Shown one piece after another: positions 11,001 through 22,671 of a stretch of 64,000 nt of DNA. The stretch is from Leucosporidium creatinivorum. Taxonomy: Eukaryota > Basidiomycota > Microbotryomycetes > Leucosporidiales > Leucosporidiaceae. The position numbers were made by a program, and so were the translations under genes. Position 1 is the first letter of the stretch; each line of letters starts with the position of its first letter. Below the pieces are notes generated by a model. That model ran no database searches. It had not been told where the DNA came from and saw only the letters and a program-made list of their open reading frames with translations. Location of the stretch: assembly GCA_001600635.1 (NCBI GenBank), contig BCKL01000016.1:238449-302448 (forward strand), given 5' to 3'.

Positions 11001-12961
11001 GTGAGGAAGAGGGCGAGGTTGAGGACGAGCTCCTGGTCGGCGTCGGTCGAGGCCTCGTAGGCGCCGGCGATGTCGGTGGAAGGAGGGACCATCTTGTTGA
11101 CGGAGGTCATGACCACTGTGTACGAGTAAAGAGGGTCAGCGAGGTGAGCGAGGTAAGAGAGAAGGTAACGTACTGTTGAAGAGGATGATGAACTTGGAGT
11201 TGTACTCGGGGCCGATCTGAAGACCGCCAATCTCGGACAAGCACTTGAGGGTCACGTTGCGGAACTCGGGGACCTCGAGGAACTGCAGTGGAGAGTGGAT
11301 CAGCTGCTGAGAGCTATTCAGATGAGAAGAGAACGTACGCGAGTGATGAGGTGGTCGATGACGGGCGTCTCGAAGATGTAGCCGAGAGGGATCCAGTTGA
11401 GGAATCGCAGCATGGCCTCGAGCGTCGCCTTGATCAAACTAGCCTTGTCGGCCTTCTCCAACACCTCAACACATAAGCTGAACACCTCGGAGAACTCTTG
11501 GCACTGTGATGAGAGGCGAGAGCGTCAGGTCGGCGCTGGCTTCGGTCCGCCGAATCGCACGTACGATCTGAGCCTTGAGCGCCTTGGTCTTGGCCGTCGT
11601 CATCTGCTCTGCACTAAACTCGAAGATCTCCTCGGACAGAAGCTTGAGGATGACCATGTTGTTCTCGCAGATGGAGAGGTTAGCCTGTGACGAGGTAACG
11701 ATCTCGGGGATGAAGGTGGGCCACGAGTGAGGCCTGGGGAGTGGCACAAGGTCAGCAGGGTACTCTCACACCGCACTGCATTCACCACTCACCACTCCTG
11801 CTTGAGGATCTGAACGAGAATGAGGTTGAGCTTGTTGACGTAGGCCTTCTCCTTCCTGAGGGTCGTCTCGTCTCCCGAGCTCTTGACGATGACACCGACG
11901 ATGAAGTTGCGGATGCCGCTCCTCTGGTCCTCGGGCAGGACCTTCCACCGACTCTTGATGAGCTTGTCCATGATCTGAAGGGCGATGTACTTGGTCTGAG
12001 GGTTGCCCGAGCGCTCGAGGATCTCGGGGACCTTCTGCCACGCGTCGGGGTGCTCCTGGAACTGAGTGAGGACGGTTTGCGCTTGTTGTTGCTGTGCGTC
12101 GGCGCGAAGGGAAAGGTTAGCGAGCCGAAATCGAGACGCGTTCAGCAAAGCCGAGAGAACCGAGAGCTTACCTCGGCTCCCGATCCTCCAAGGAAGACCT
12201 GAGCGACCTGGTCGAGAAGTCCTACATCGAGCGGTGCTGCGAAGTTCAAGATGGCCTGTCGGAGGAGAGGAGGAGAAGGGGAGGATAGTCAGTCAGCTTG
12301 TTGTGCGAAGTTGAGCGTTTCGAGCCTGTGGAAGGCGCGACGAGTGCAGTACGGCTGCAAGAAGTCTGGAAGAGTACACAGGACCCTCCTCGAGCGCGGA
12401 AGCCATCCTCGAATGCACGACGAGCGCAACCGCCGCGAGCTATGGTCGCCGTGCTCCGCCGCCCCCATGCTGCTCCGAGCTTAACTCAGGTCTCCTTCCA
12501 AGAAGCCTGCTCAGCAACACTTGAAAATACGCTGCACCGTGCGACGCCGGCCCACGACCCTGCCTGCTGGGCTGCAGCGCGCGCCCTGTTCTGTCGGTGT
12601 CGCTCCTCCTTGATCATCCGGCTGCAGCAGAGCGCGCGACGACGGAGGCTGCTGAGGGAGCAAGACGAGCCAGCAGACCATGTGTTCCACCAGCCCACCC
12701 CTGCGCACGAGCTGCAGCGCTCTACTGACCGCCTCGGCTAAGCAGCACCACCCTCGAATCTTGCCACTCCGTCGTCCACTTTCCTCGCGCTGCAGAGGCG
12801 CTGAGATGCAGCGCTGAGGATAGTAGGAGTCCCACAGAGGTACAGACTAGGTCTAACGCCCCTGCGAGAGTTCCGCCGAGCCTCGAGGGGCGCTCTTTGG
12901 GTAACTCAACCGCAACGCACACGCCGACCCAGCTCGTTCTGCGCGGGCTACTCACCTCCAT
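8003..12961 (-). CDS. XPO1: Exportin-1 (Crm1), nuclear export receptor
   Basis: RanGTP-dependent karyopherin that carries proteins with leucine-rich export signals, and some RNPs, out through nuclear pores. Diagnostic segments: [15 protein letters not shown] near the N-terminus, [15 protein letters not shown] (importin-beta N-terminal region), [18 protein letters not shown] at about 10436-10370 in the HEAT-repeat region that forms the cargo groove, and a C-terminus of PGLLK then [10 protein letters not shown] with stop at 8005-8003. Translation starts with a two-codon exon ATG GAG (12961-12956) followed by a 700-nt intron; exon 2 begins at 12255 and gives [13 protein letters not shown], which fits the Crm1 N-terminus closely. 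More than ten introns follow, each usually with a GCTGAC branch motif. A cysteine is present at the position that leptomycin B modifies in sensitive species. Its 3' end is tail-to-tail with the RPL5 fragment. Confidence 0.95.
12256..12955 (-). other. 700-nt first intron of XPO1
   Basis: It begins GTGAGTAG directly after ATG GAG and ends CCGACAG before GCC ATC TTG. A branch-like GCTGACTGAC lies about 40 nt before the acceptor. Other introns in the window are mostly 45-90 nt, so this one is about ten times longer. I see no open frame with family features and no clear snoRNA boxes in it. Confidence 0.75.
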
Positions 12962-13786
12962 TATGTGGTTGTAGGGGGAGGTTGAGACCTTTGAATCGAA
13001 TGCGAGAAGAGGAAGGAAGTGGTCGCGTGTGGCCTGTAGTCGAGTAGAAGCGCGATGAGCGAGCAGCGCTTGAGGGAGGAGGGAGCGGCCGCTCTTACGC
13101 GTGGGGAGGAAGGGGGAAGAGAAGCCCTAGGCGCTAGCTAATTGTGTAGCTGACTAGAAGCTGTTGAGTACTGTGCTGTAAGTCGACCTTCAGTCGAGGG
13201 GCACGAGCTTGCGAGGTGAGGGGAGGAGCAAGGGCCAAGTCGAAGCATCGAGCTCAGCTCGACCCCCTCCCCTTTTTCCTTTGTCTTGACTTGGACCTGT
13301 ACAGCGGCTTAGCAGAGCTCGAGAATACCTCTGGAAACGCTATCGGAGCTGCTGTACCTCTTCACGCTGCCGCGGCGATTCTCGGCTTCGCTCGCAGCCT
13401 ACCACGTTCCGAAACGATTGTAAGGGATCTTGATACGGTAAAGATACGCCAAGCATCTCGGGTCAGAGAGTGTGTGGCTCGTAGCTCAGTGCCGAGGCGC
13501 TGGGGACGAAAGCGAGCTTGCCAACCATCGCCGAGCAGCGACTCCTCGCTCTTCAAGCTCACTAGCAGGCTCACACGGTCTGTTGGAGCCCAGATAGTAT
13601 GAGACAAGCGTTACAGCTGCTCGTGCGGTCACAAGTTTCGATATGCGACGCTTCTCGGTGATGATCCCCGCTCGGCGAAGGCTCTCGAGTGCCGACTCGC
13701 CTTCGCTGCTCGTCGGAGTCGGTGGGAGGCGAGTATGCAAAAAGCACTGATGAAGATATGCTCTCTCGCTTCCTCCAAGCCCTTGA
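12962..13786. promoter_or_regulatory. Intergenic region upstream of XPO1
   Basis: About 825 bp between the XPO1 start and the stop of the next minus-strand gene. It contains the presumed XPO1 promoter, with GTGTAGCTGAC and GCTGTAAG near 13146-13180. The open frames here look non-coding. No mobile element or RNA gene recognised. Confidence 0.4.
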
Positions 13787-16693
13787 CTACCCAACAATCT
13801 CGACGCTCTCGTCGTCGTCGTCCTCCTTCTCCGCTTCCTCGACGAGGGCCACACGAGGTACAGAATAACCAGGGTCGCTCTTCCAGTAATGTTGATGATC
13901 GGACTGCAAGCCCTGCGGGTGGTAGTGACACAAGTGGCGGACCTGTTGGCATTCGCGAGCGTCAGCGAGACGTAAGTCGAACGAGAAGGGGAGGAGAGCG
14001 AGAGAAGTCGAGAGTACTCACAAGCTCCGACCACACGAAGTCGAACGTCTTGATAGGAAAGATGGCCTTGGGAGGCTCGTTCTGGTATCTGTAGCGATTG
14101 TAACGCATGACCTCGGCGCAATCGGTGCACTCGAAGACCGGGCCCAGGATCTCAAAGTCCTCCTCCTTCACCTCCAACACATTCAAGCCCGTCTGCCCCG
14201 CCATCTCCCGAATGATCTTGAGCCACTTGTACGAGAAGACCGAGTTGGAGGTGGATCCGCCGTGCTTGAGGTCCTCGTGGGCGAAGATGTCGAAGAGGGA
14301 ATGAGCCGAGCAGCAGTCATCGTGGGTGCAGAGAGTTTGGGCGGCGTAGAGGGATAGAATGGGGTCCATCTCTTCGGTCGTGATGTCTGTCGAGCAGTCG
14401 CGCCAGTTCTGGGGAAGGTTCGACCGGTCGACCAGGTCGTGGAGGTCGGCGATGGGTACTCCAGCTCGGCGAAGGACCTTGAGGAGCTTGTGGAAGTGCT
14501 TGACTCGGGCGATGTGCTTGTACTCCTCGATTTCGATCTCGATGTCGGGCTGAGCGGCCTCCCAAGCCTCGACGTCGACCGTCTTCCTCTGCCGAGCATC
14601 GTCCTCCCACAAAGGCTGGACCGAGTCGAATTGGAGGAAGTCCTCCGAGTTGGGGAAGAGAGTTTGATCGAGTCGGGAGAATTGCGCCTCGGAGAGGGTA
14701 GGAAGAAGCCTCCTGATCGAGTGGGCGCGAAATCCACTGCGCTGACTGGCTTCGCTCTGGTCGCGGCGTGCTGCTGCCTTCTCGACATCCTCGATGACGA
14801 CGTCGAGAATGTTCTCCCAGACTGCGACGAAATCATGAGTCGGCGACGGGAGCGAAGGGGCATGTTCGAGGTCGAAGAGCGAGGACGGCATCGAAGAGCG
14901 AGAAAGCCGAAGACGTACTCTGGTCGGTGAGAGGTGTAGTCTGAGCCACGAGCTTATGAGCCTTGTGCCCTTCGAATTGGCAGTCCCGCTCGTCGTAGCC
15001 GAGCTCAATCAAGCGGTCAAGGACTCTGCGGGAAAAAGAGGTCAGCTCGGCGCCAAAACCCGCTCGAGCAACGACGGCTCACGCGAACCATCGCTGTTCT
15101 TTAGCTCGCGTGATAGCAGCGACGCGCTCGTTCTCAGCATCCTCGGCCCACTTGGTGAGGGCTGCACCGTCCTGCGTAATGGTGGGAGGGCTCAGCGAGC
15201 TCGACTAAGACGAGGAAACGACTAACTCACCGCTCGCGCCGTCGCGACAGCCTGCATCAAGTCCGCAAGTAATACGACGAATGGTGTTCCAGCATAGCAA
15301 GTGCACCTCTCTCCGGGATAGCCGTATCGCTGGCATGTGCACGGCTTGGCCTCGAAGCCTCGAAGACGGTCGTCGATGAGGCGCACGTCGGTCAAGCTGT
15401 AGTGTTCTACGATGGGAGGTCAGCGATGTCGGAGCAGCCAGATACTATGAACATACCAGAAATGTTGGTATAACGATTGCCGGCCCATTGGCGGCCTGGA
15501 ACTGGACACCGAGTGTCAGCTCGGCGAGGCTGAGGGACGGTGAACGAAGAGTAACGCACTGGGATGCGACGGGGTGCAGCGCAGTGTCTGGTAGAACAGA
15601 GAGTTCCCGCTCTGAATGAACGCTTTACGGATGGCTTCGATGTCGAGGAAGCTATAGCGGAAATTGTGTGAGTTGTCGGTCGAGTTCGAGGCTGAAGGGA
15701 GCAGGGACCTACTCTTTAGCCTTGCCTGCATGTTTGGAAGGGAGAGAAAAGATGAGCGAAGTCCTGCCTCTCTATGGGACTCTCAAATACCTGCAGCCTT
15801 TGCACCAGCGCTTGCGGAGGTAGTAGTCCACGACGCCAGCTCGGTCGCGGCCACAGCTCTGCGAGAACCACAATTGATTAGCGAAGTGAGCGGACAGAGA
15901 GCCGACGCTATAGTCTCCTACCACGCAGGACTTGTCATAGAGGAAGGCAGCCAGTTGAGGCTCGGAGAGCTTCATCGTCCCCGTGAAGGCCGGCAGTCCG
16001 CTGTTCTGGCGAGCCGAGGACCACAGGTACTTGCTCTGCTTGGTCATGAGCACTCGACGGAAGTTGCGGTCGACTCGGGAGAGCTGTAGGAGGTCGTCGA
16101 GGCCGAGAAGGGAGCAGATCTGTGACAGGACCTGTCAGCGAGCCGTTCGCCGAGCACGTCGAAAGAGCGCCAGGCGCTGCTCACCTCGCTGAGGATATCC
16201 AACGGCATATTCTTGAAGTACTCCGACCGACCAGCATTGCCTCGGAGCTTCCTGGGACCAGAAGGCTGGGAGGTGCGTGCGCGCTTGGGCGCCGGTTTCG
16301 CTACTGGTGAAGAGAGTGGTCAATGAGTTGCTCGAGGGCAGTGAGCTAACGAGAGGGTACCGCTTACCAACCTGAGCCTCCTCGTCGGCCTTCTGCTTGC
16401 TTTTGCCCTTGGCTGAACGAGCTGGAGTGCTGTTGATCTGAGCGGGCGCCTCTCGGACGGCACCTGTACGGGAACAGATCGGTCAGCCAGAGCAGCTCCA
16501 AAACGCTTCCGCAAGACCGTGTACACTACTCACCAGCTGCTACCTTGCCCTTGACTGCAGCAAGGCCTTTGCTGGTCCCCACTTTCGCCTTCTCCTGCTG
16601 CTTCTGTCGCTCGCTGACGGCATCCTCGGGTGCAGAATCGTCCGAAGGTACTTCTCGATAGTTGGCCTTGATCGCTCGACGTCTCGGCGGCAT
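13787..16693 (-). CDS. F-box protein with zinc-binding cysteine motifs, paralog 1
   Basis: Predicted substrate receptor of an SCF ubiquitin ligase. It starts at ATG 16693-16691 (MPPRRRAIKANYREVP), a basic, low-complexity N-terminus rich in Lys. The F-box follows (NMPLDILSEICSLLGLDDLL), then a conserved ARQNSGLPAF block, a CVSCGRDRAG ... RKRWCKGC pair (CxxC-x-CxxC, likely a zinc ribbon), acidic and coiled regions, a CTHDDCCS motif near 14310 and a C-terminal CTDC ... HLCHYH arrangement that could bind a second zinc. It ends EKEDDDDESVEIVG, stop at 13789-13787, on an exon joined after ..VWSEL. About nine introns. The gene at 44054-47107 has the same order of blocks and is a paralog. The F-box assignment is firm; the zinc roles are inferred from Cys/His spacing and the substrate is unknown. 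Confidence 0.8.
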
Positions 16694-17087
16694 GGTGGAG
16701 CTGACTGGACGAAGCTAGACGAAATGTCGGAGGACAACCCAGCTCGAGGCTCTCCGAGAGCCAGGGAGGAGGGGTGCAGACTTTGTGGCGGAGCCGCAGT
16801 GCGTTCGACAGAGTTTCAGGTCAGGACGGAATCATTTCCACTTCTGCATCAGACACGGCGAGAGCAGAGCCGCAGCATAATCATCGCCGAGAAGTGCTCT
16901 CAGGTGAACTTCCTGCTATCTGCAGGGGTAAGCGCGCCCGAACGGAGGGTAAATGTGTAAAGGGCTATGATACAGAGACGCCAGCGACCGCTCTTGGCGA
17001 AGAAAAGGCTTACGTGCAGCAGGAATCCGTGCCGACCTTTGGCCGAGATGTTCGACCGACCTGATTCTTGCTCGCTCGAGCTCAGTG
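16694..17087. promoter_or_regulatory. Region upstream of F-box/zinc paralog 1
   Basis: About 390 bp between the ATG of the minus-strand F-box gene and repeat copy B. I see no gene here. It probably contains the promoter; no specific motif identified. Confidence 0.35.
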
Positions 17088-18160
17088 TTGACTACATAGC
17101 ACGACATGGGAGCTTATGATCCAGCCTGAGCTTGTACAGCAGCGCGACGGCTTTTCGAGCGCGACCGAGTCGAGCTGAAGAGCGCGCAGCTGCTCGGCGA
17201 CGATTTTTGCGCTATTGCTGCTTGCGCAAGGCTTTTATTGGCTTCGAATCGGCAGGGAAGGTAGTTGTACACTTGATAAAGTTACGCCGATGCTCCAGCA
17301 CAGTGCAGAACCGCTTGCTGCATCTCGAGAGCGGCTTGAGCTAAAACGGGGGTCCGAGCGTCAGGCCAAGACGAGCTCGCCTGTAGCTCAGCTGCAGCTC
17401 GGTTTCGCCTCTTTCCCTCCTACCACATCTTGCTCAGCCTTGGCGGAGCGCTCGAGCTCTCATGACAAGGCCTGTGCTGCTCTCCTACAGCGTTCTAATG
17501 TTCTCCCTCCCCCTTCCCGCTCCCCCCTTGCCTCTACCCCTTCGTCTCGCTTCTCCAATCACTCTGTTAGCTTCCTAGCAGTACTGATACCCCCACATAC
17601 CACCCTACACCTGCCCTCCCTCGCCACACGCCTCCCTCTCAGTCAACCCGAGCACGAGCGCCTCCTTGTGAGGAGGACGACTGCTCTACTCACGGTCCTC
17701 GAGCTAGAACACGGTCAGTGTCGCGCGGCTATGTTTTCAGGCAGCCTCAGTGGGTAAGCCCTGCCTCTTCCCCCACCCCGCTAGCTCACATAGAGGACCA
17801 GGGCGTCAGACCGACTGGGGGATGAGAATCGAGTGGAGCCCGAGGAGTCGCCGAGCCGAGCTTGGACAGCATCTGTAGCTGCTCAGGTTTGGCTTGGTTG
17901 AGTGTGCAGGTCTTGCTTAGATTCTTGTCTAGCTTGCTATCACGCCGCAAGGCTACCCAAACACAACTGGGCGGCTCACTTCGGTGAGTCGCCCACAGAA
18001 ACCGATCGCCGAAACAGGGTGAGCCCATGAAGTCGGTCGCGAGGGCTATCTCGCGAATGAAGGGTGCTGGGTACGCAAGCATACTCGCAGATTGGTCAGA
18101 GCTACTTGGCGATGCGCCATGAGCTCCCAGCGGTGCCAGTTGAACCCCCCTCGCCGAGCT
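17088..18160 (+). repeat. Dispersed repeat, copy B
   Basis: Same orientation as copy A and clearly homologous over its length: TGTTGACTACA left end (17088), GCTTGAGCTAAAACGGGGGT (about 17335), pyrimidine tract (17500-17570), tRNA-like core on the minus strand (about 17635-17715), GACTGGGGGATGAGAATCGA (about 17812), hairpin at 17970-17993. Similarity fades after about 18080 and the right edge is approximate. B and C are closer to each other than either is to A: they share a ~95-codon stretch with no stop and almost identical sequence (17786-18082 on the minus strand), which A has lost. Confidence 0.8.
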
Positions 18161-18425
18161 CGGGGGTGTCGATCTTAGTCGCTCCCGAGCTTCGAAGCAG
18201 GGGTTTGGTGACTATCGATCGCTTCTCTTCCTCTCGGGCTCGCTCCTCTCGGCTAGCTACAAACGTAAAGCAACGACAGAGATGATTGTTACAGCAAATC
18301 CGAAGCGAGGGGGAAGGGCGAGGAATATTAGCGCGCCGAAGGAGGAGCTTATAACAGCAAAAACGAGTCGAACAAATCCACTCTGTCCTCCCCAACCCTC
18401 TTTCGTCTCTCGGCCCTCAACCCGC

Positions 18426-20553
18426 CTAATCACTCTCACTTCCGTCGTCCTCGGCTCCTTCGGCTCCCTCCAACACAACCCCCTTCGCCTCGCAAACCTG
18501 CCTCACGGAGAAGCACCACCTCTCACTCCACTTCTCTCCCCCGCTTCCCGTCTTCCCCTCCCTCATCTCGGGCAACGTCAACTTCCTCACAGGCGGCGCA
18601 CCTCCCTCGGCGCAGGGCATCTTGCAGAGGGCGGAGTGGAGGGCGAGGGGAGTGAAGGCGGGGGCGTTGGTGACGAGGAGATGGGTTAGGTTGGTGGAGG
18701 GTTGGAGGAAGATCGCGGGGGAGATGAGGGAGCCCGAAACGTGCAGGAGGCGGAGGTGGGAGAGGGATGGGAGGGAGTGGTCGAGTGGGAAGTTGGTGTC
18801 GTCTGTGGGAGAATGTCAGGGTCAGCGATCTACTTCCGATGTCTCGCAAGCAGAGCTGCTTCTTCTCTCCCTCTCCTCGACCGCCGACCACCGCCGAGAA
18901 AGAAGGAGGGACGGAAGCAAGCAACTCACCTTCCTCCTTCGCCCCAAACCACGATCCTCCCACTCTGAGCTCCACCAAGTTGGGGCACTTCTTCAAGAGA
19001 TGCGTCAGTCCCCTCTTGGAGAGCAAGGACGAGCGCCAGAGGGTGAGCTTCTTGAGCTGCGAAGCGTTACCGAGGAGGTGAAGGAGATCGGAATTGGTGA
19101 TGCTGTAGGCGGAGAAGCGAAGATCAGCTTCGTCGGTCTTTCAACTTGGACAGTGAGGCGAGCGGCGAAGTAGAGAACGGAGAGGAGGCGAGCACAGACG
19201 AGGCGAGACGGCGAGAAAGACCTACTTGACCTCGACGAGCACGACCTCGACCAGTCGACAGTTATGCGGCTGATTCGGTGGGCTGGTACTGGAGTCGGAA
19301 GAGATGCCGCATAGTCGGAGCGTGCGAAGAGAGCGAAGAGTTGCGAGGGGTTTGATGAACTGCGCCGAGGTCCAGAGTTAGCTCGGCGCTTCTTCGCGAT
19401 GGAGGAGGGGGAAAAGGAAAAAGCAGCACACTCACCTGACTGACACTCCACATCGCCTGACCTTTCCCTGCACCTCCTCCTGCATGACCACCTTTGGCCC
19501 TCCATCCAACGTCCATTCCCTCACTCGCTCCGGCACCTTTGCCTTGGTTGGCGGGGAGGACGGTGAGGGAGGGAGAGTCGCTGGGAGATAGGGCGGAAGC
19601 GATGGAGGGTTCCAGGTCTTTGGTGAGAGTGTGGAGGTGCTTGAGCTGTTCGAGTCGGGGGAGTGAGGAGGGATGGAAGGAAGAGGCAGGGAGAGAGAGG
19701 GCGAGGTAAGCTACTCCGAATCGTCGAGACGTCCGCCCGAGAGAACCGCGGAGTAAGATCAAGAGCGAGACTCACATCAACCAAACTTCCACACAAGCTC
19801 TGCGTCCAGGCCGAAGCGTCCGCCGGCAAGTAGAGGGTGAGAGTGAGGAGCTGGCGGCAGGAGCCGATGATGCCGCAGAGGGAGTGGAGCGAGTGGAAGA
19901 GGAACCAGCCTGGTTGACGAATAGTGAGGGTGAGATGGGAGGGCAGGGAGGGGACCAAGTCAGCTCGGCGTTCATTCGCTTGGTGTTTGAGTAAGTGCCG
20001 CCGGCTCGCCCTTCCCACATCCCTCGACCCAGAGAAGGCTACATATCTCACAAGAAGGACTGGAATGTAACTCACCGACCCACTGACTGCTCGTCTTGCT
20101 CATCCTCCCCACGTCGGCCTCGACGCCTCGGACGACCCTAGCCACCTCATTGCCGTGCAGAGTTCGGTGCAGCGCATGCGCATTGACCCTCGTATCTATC
20201 CTGAGCTCCCTGTACATGTGTGTCCTCGCATGTGGGAGCAGCGAGCGCGACACGAGCGAGAAGGCGAAGAGGGAAGGCAAGTCGGGCTCAGCGGGCGGGG
20301 AGAGGTGCGAGAGGATGAGGGCTAGTAGCTCGGAGGAGAGGGGAGAGAGTCGATCTGCTGGTGTAGTCGAACGGGTGGGCTTGCGAGCGGGCGACGGCGC
20401 CCGGCGCTTGGAACGGCGAGTTGAGGTCGTAGGCGGGGCGGGCGGGGCAAGAGGAGGGATGGCAGGAGTAGCGATGGCGGCAGCAGCAGCTTGCTGTAGC
20501 TGTCTAGCATCCTCGGCTGCTTGCTGCGCTCGGCGAGTGGCTCGAGGCGCCAT
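18426..20553 (-). CDS. F-box / leucine-rich repeat-like protein
   Basis: Likely SCF ubiquitin-ligase adaptor. Translation starts at ATG 20553-20551 (MAPRATRRAQQAAEDARQL) and passes an Ala/Pro-rich basic segment with RRSKRRAP. An F-box follows (LSPLSSELLALILSHLSP ... FAFSLVSRSLLPHARTHMYR). The rest is rich in Leu spaced like degenerate leucine-rich repeats (LLTLTLYLPADAS, KKLTLWRSSLL-type strands, KCPNLVELRVGGSWFG) over at least five exons with GCTGAC-type branch sites. The last exon includes LTLPEMREGKTGSG and ends VVLEGAEGAEDDGSESD at 18426. It is divergent from the acetyltransferase gene at 20812, with only 258 bp between start codons. Recognised target: none. Exon joins in the LRR part are approximate. 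Confidence 0.68.
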
Positions 20554-20811
20554 TCGAGAGATGAGAGCTGCGTGGAGTGGGAGGGTGCTGACTTGAGAGA
20601 GTCGAGAAGATGCAGAAGTGGAGAGTAGAGGGTGGGCCAGTGGGTGTAGCTCTGTAGGCTGGTAGGTCGCTGGGCTGGTTGGTAGCTGCTCCTGTTGAGC
20701 TACAGCGAGGGCTCTTGAGAGAGGAGGGATGTGGCGGGAGTCAGACCCATTTCGCCGCTCTCTCTTCCGCTCTTCACTGCTCGTCAACCTGATTTCTGCA
20801 CCTCATCAACC
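20554..20811. promoter_or_regulatory. Divergent promoter, F-box/LRR gene and GNAT gene
   Basis: The two start codons point away from each other with only 258 bp between them, so this interval must contain both promoters. It holds AGCTACAGCG (about 20698) and AGCTCTGTAGGCTGG (about 20648), variants of the GCTGTAG/CTACAGC word that recurs in non-coding DNA of this window. No TATA box seen. Confidence 0.55.
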
Positions 20812-22149
20812 ATGATCTCGACAACCGAGCCGCTCGTACTCCGCCAAGCTACCACTGAGCAATGGCTGCAGTGCACCGCTCACACGCACCCTCAGTGGGG
20901 AGGAGGAGTCTCGTTGGAGCTGTACAAGGACAGGGAGAAGCTGCTGAGGGAGGAGACGGGGGACATGGGAAGTAGCTTGATCTGCTGGTGAGTCCGGGGA
21001 GGCTGCAGGGGCGCATCTCGGCGTTCTGCTAGGAGCTCGTCGGATGAGACGCTGACGCTACATTTCAACAGGGTCCTTCTTCCTGCCTCCGCCTCACACG
21101 ATTCACTCGACTTCTACTCCTCATGTGAGACCTACCTCCGCCCCATCCTCCACCTCTCGCCCTCGCCCTCTCAATCGGCGCCGAGCCCGGGGTCAAAGCC
21201 CAGGAAGGCCGAAAAGGCTACAGCGTACTCGATCGCCTCCGTCTTCACCCCTGCTCAACATCGTCGGAAAGGCTACGCCAGGCAGATGATGCGGCTGCTG
21301 CACGACGAGCTTCGGCGCTCGCCGTCCCCTTCCTCATCCACCCCCTCCGCCGACGAAGGAGCACCTCCCCTTCTTTCCTTCCTCTACTCCGACGTCGGGA
21401 ACTTTTATTCTAGCTGTCCTGACCGAGTTAGCGGAAAGGGCTGGGAGGTGCAGGGCACGGAGAGGACGACTCAGTGGGATCTCTCCAGCTCGCTCCGCTC
21501 CCCTCCTACGTCGCTTGAGTTTCCAGGATGGGGTACGAAGCAGATCACTGTGAAGGATCTACCCGACATCGCCAGCCGAGACGCAGCCCTCCTCACCTCA
21601 TCCTTCTCCTCCGCCGAACCCTCCTCCTCCGACTCGGACAAACATCCCTTCCTCGTCCTCCCCACTCCATCTTCCTCCCTCTGGTCCCTCACTCGATCTG
21701 CATACTCCTTCACCTCCCGAGGGTTCGACGCGCCCAGCGTCTGGGGCTTCGAACTGGCTCGCTCGGCGCCGGCGGCAGGGACGGAGGAGGGCAGCAACTG
21801 GGGCTTCGTCTTGCTGGCGATAGATCAAAAGGAGGCGAAGAGCAAGATCCTTCGTCTCCGCCTCCCTATCCCATCATCAAGCGCCTCGACCACCTCTCCC
21901 TCCCCCGAGCAACTCGGCGCCCAGCTTATACACCTCGCCGCCTCCCTCGCTCGTCAACACGGGATGACCAAGCTCGAAGGATGGAACATCTCTCCCGCCG
22001 TTCTCTCGACGTTGGAGGGTGGCAAGAAGGGAGATGGAGGAACGACGGCCAAGAGGAACGACAGCGAGAGCGCCGTGGCTTGGTATGGCGAGGGAGTGGG
22101 CAAGGGGCAGGTCGAGTGGAAGCTGAATGAGGGGTATGCTTGGTGCTGA
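20812..22149 (+). CDS. GNAT-family N-acetyltransferase, LYC1-like
   Basis: Predicted acetyl-CoA-dependent N-acetyltransferase. The layout resembles fungal LYC1, which acetylates the N6 amine of lysine in lysine catabolism: a short N-terminal half (MISTTEPLVLRQATTEQW, WGGGVSLELYKDRE), then the acetyl-CoA-binding motif A AQHRRKGYARQMMRLLHDEL near 21255-21312 with the R-x-x-G-x-A loop, then a FLYSDVGNFYSSCPDR block and a long C-terminal domain typical of the LYC1 group. One intron (about 20989-21071) splits the Trp codon of SLICW and restores VLLPAS. The rest is a single exon to TGA 22147-22149. The ATG at 20812 gives the expected N-terminus. The substrate is inferred from family resemblance only. 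Confidence 0.75.
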
Positions 22150-22671
22150 GTTCTGTGAGCTGAGGATGAGCGGGGAAGGGTCGAGCGAGGTAGCGAGTAG
22201 GGGCGGCTGTGGCGCCGAGATCTCTCGAAGGATGTAGAGCTGACATCGCCATGTTCATTGTATAGCCATCAAAAGCAGCAGAAGTTCCGGAGAATGTCTC
22301 TTTCCTGGAATTGCGAGGTCCACCTAGCCGGTCTCTGGCTTCCGTTCGAGCTCGATTCTCGGCGCTCGCTTTTCGTCCGCTTCTCATCTTCAAATGCTCT
22401 TTCGCTTTTCTCGCGCTCGCAAGACGCTCGGCGGCCGGAGATACCGGGAAGGAGCGCAATGCTCGTCGATAATATTGCGGAAGAGGGGGAGCGAGGGGAC
22501 AAAGATCGAAAGGGAGTAGGATGCCGAGCAGGCAATGCGACGAGGGGAGACTAACGAGGAGAGATGGTACGAGTGAGGTAACATATAGCGCTTCAGATGC
22601 TGAGAGGTGTGTTATGCGAGAGCAGGGGAGGGTGTCGTGGTGTGTAGAAGAAGGAGAGGATGATCGCTCGG
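22150..22671. other. Convergent intergenic region
   Basis: About 520 bp between two facing stop codons. It contains only shadow open frames. A long antisense frame (21926-22750) crosses it but has no conserved features. Nothing recognised. Confidence 0.4.
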
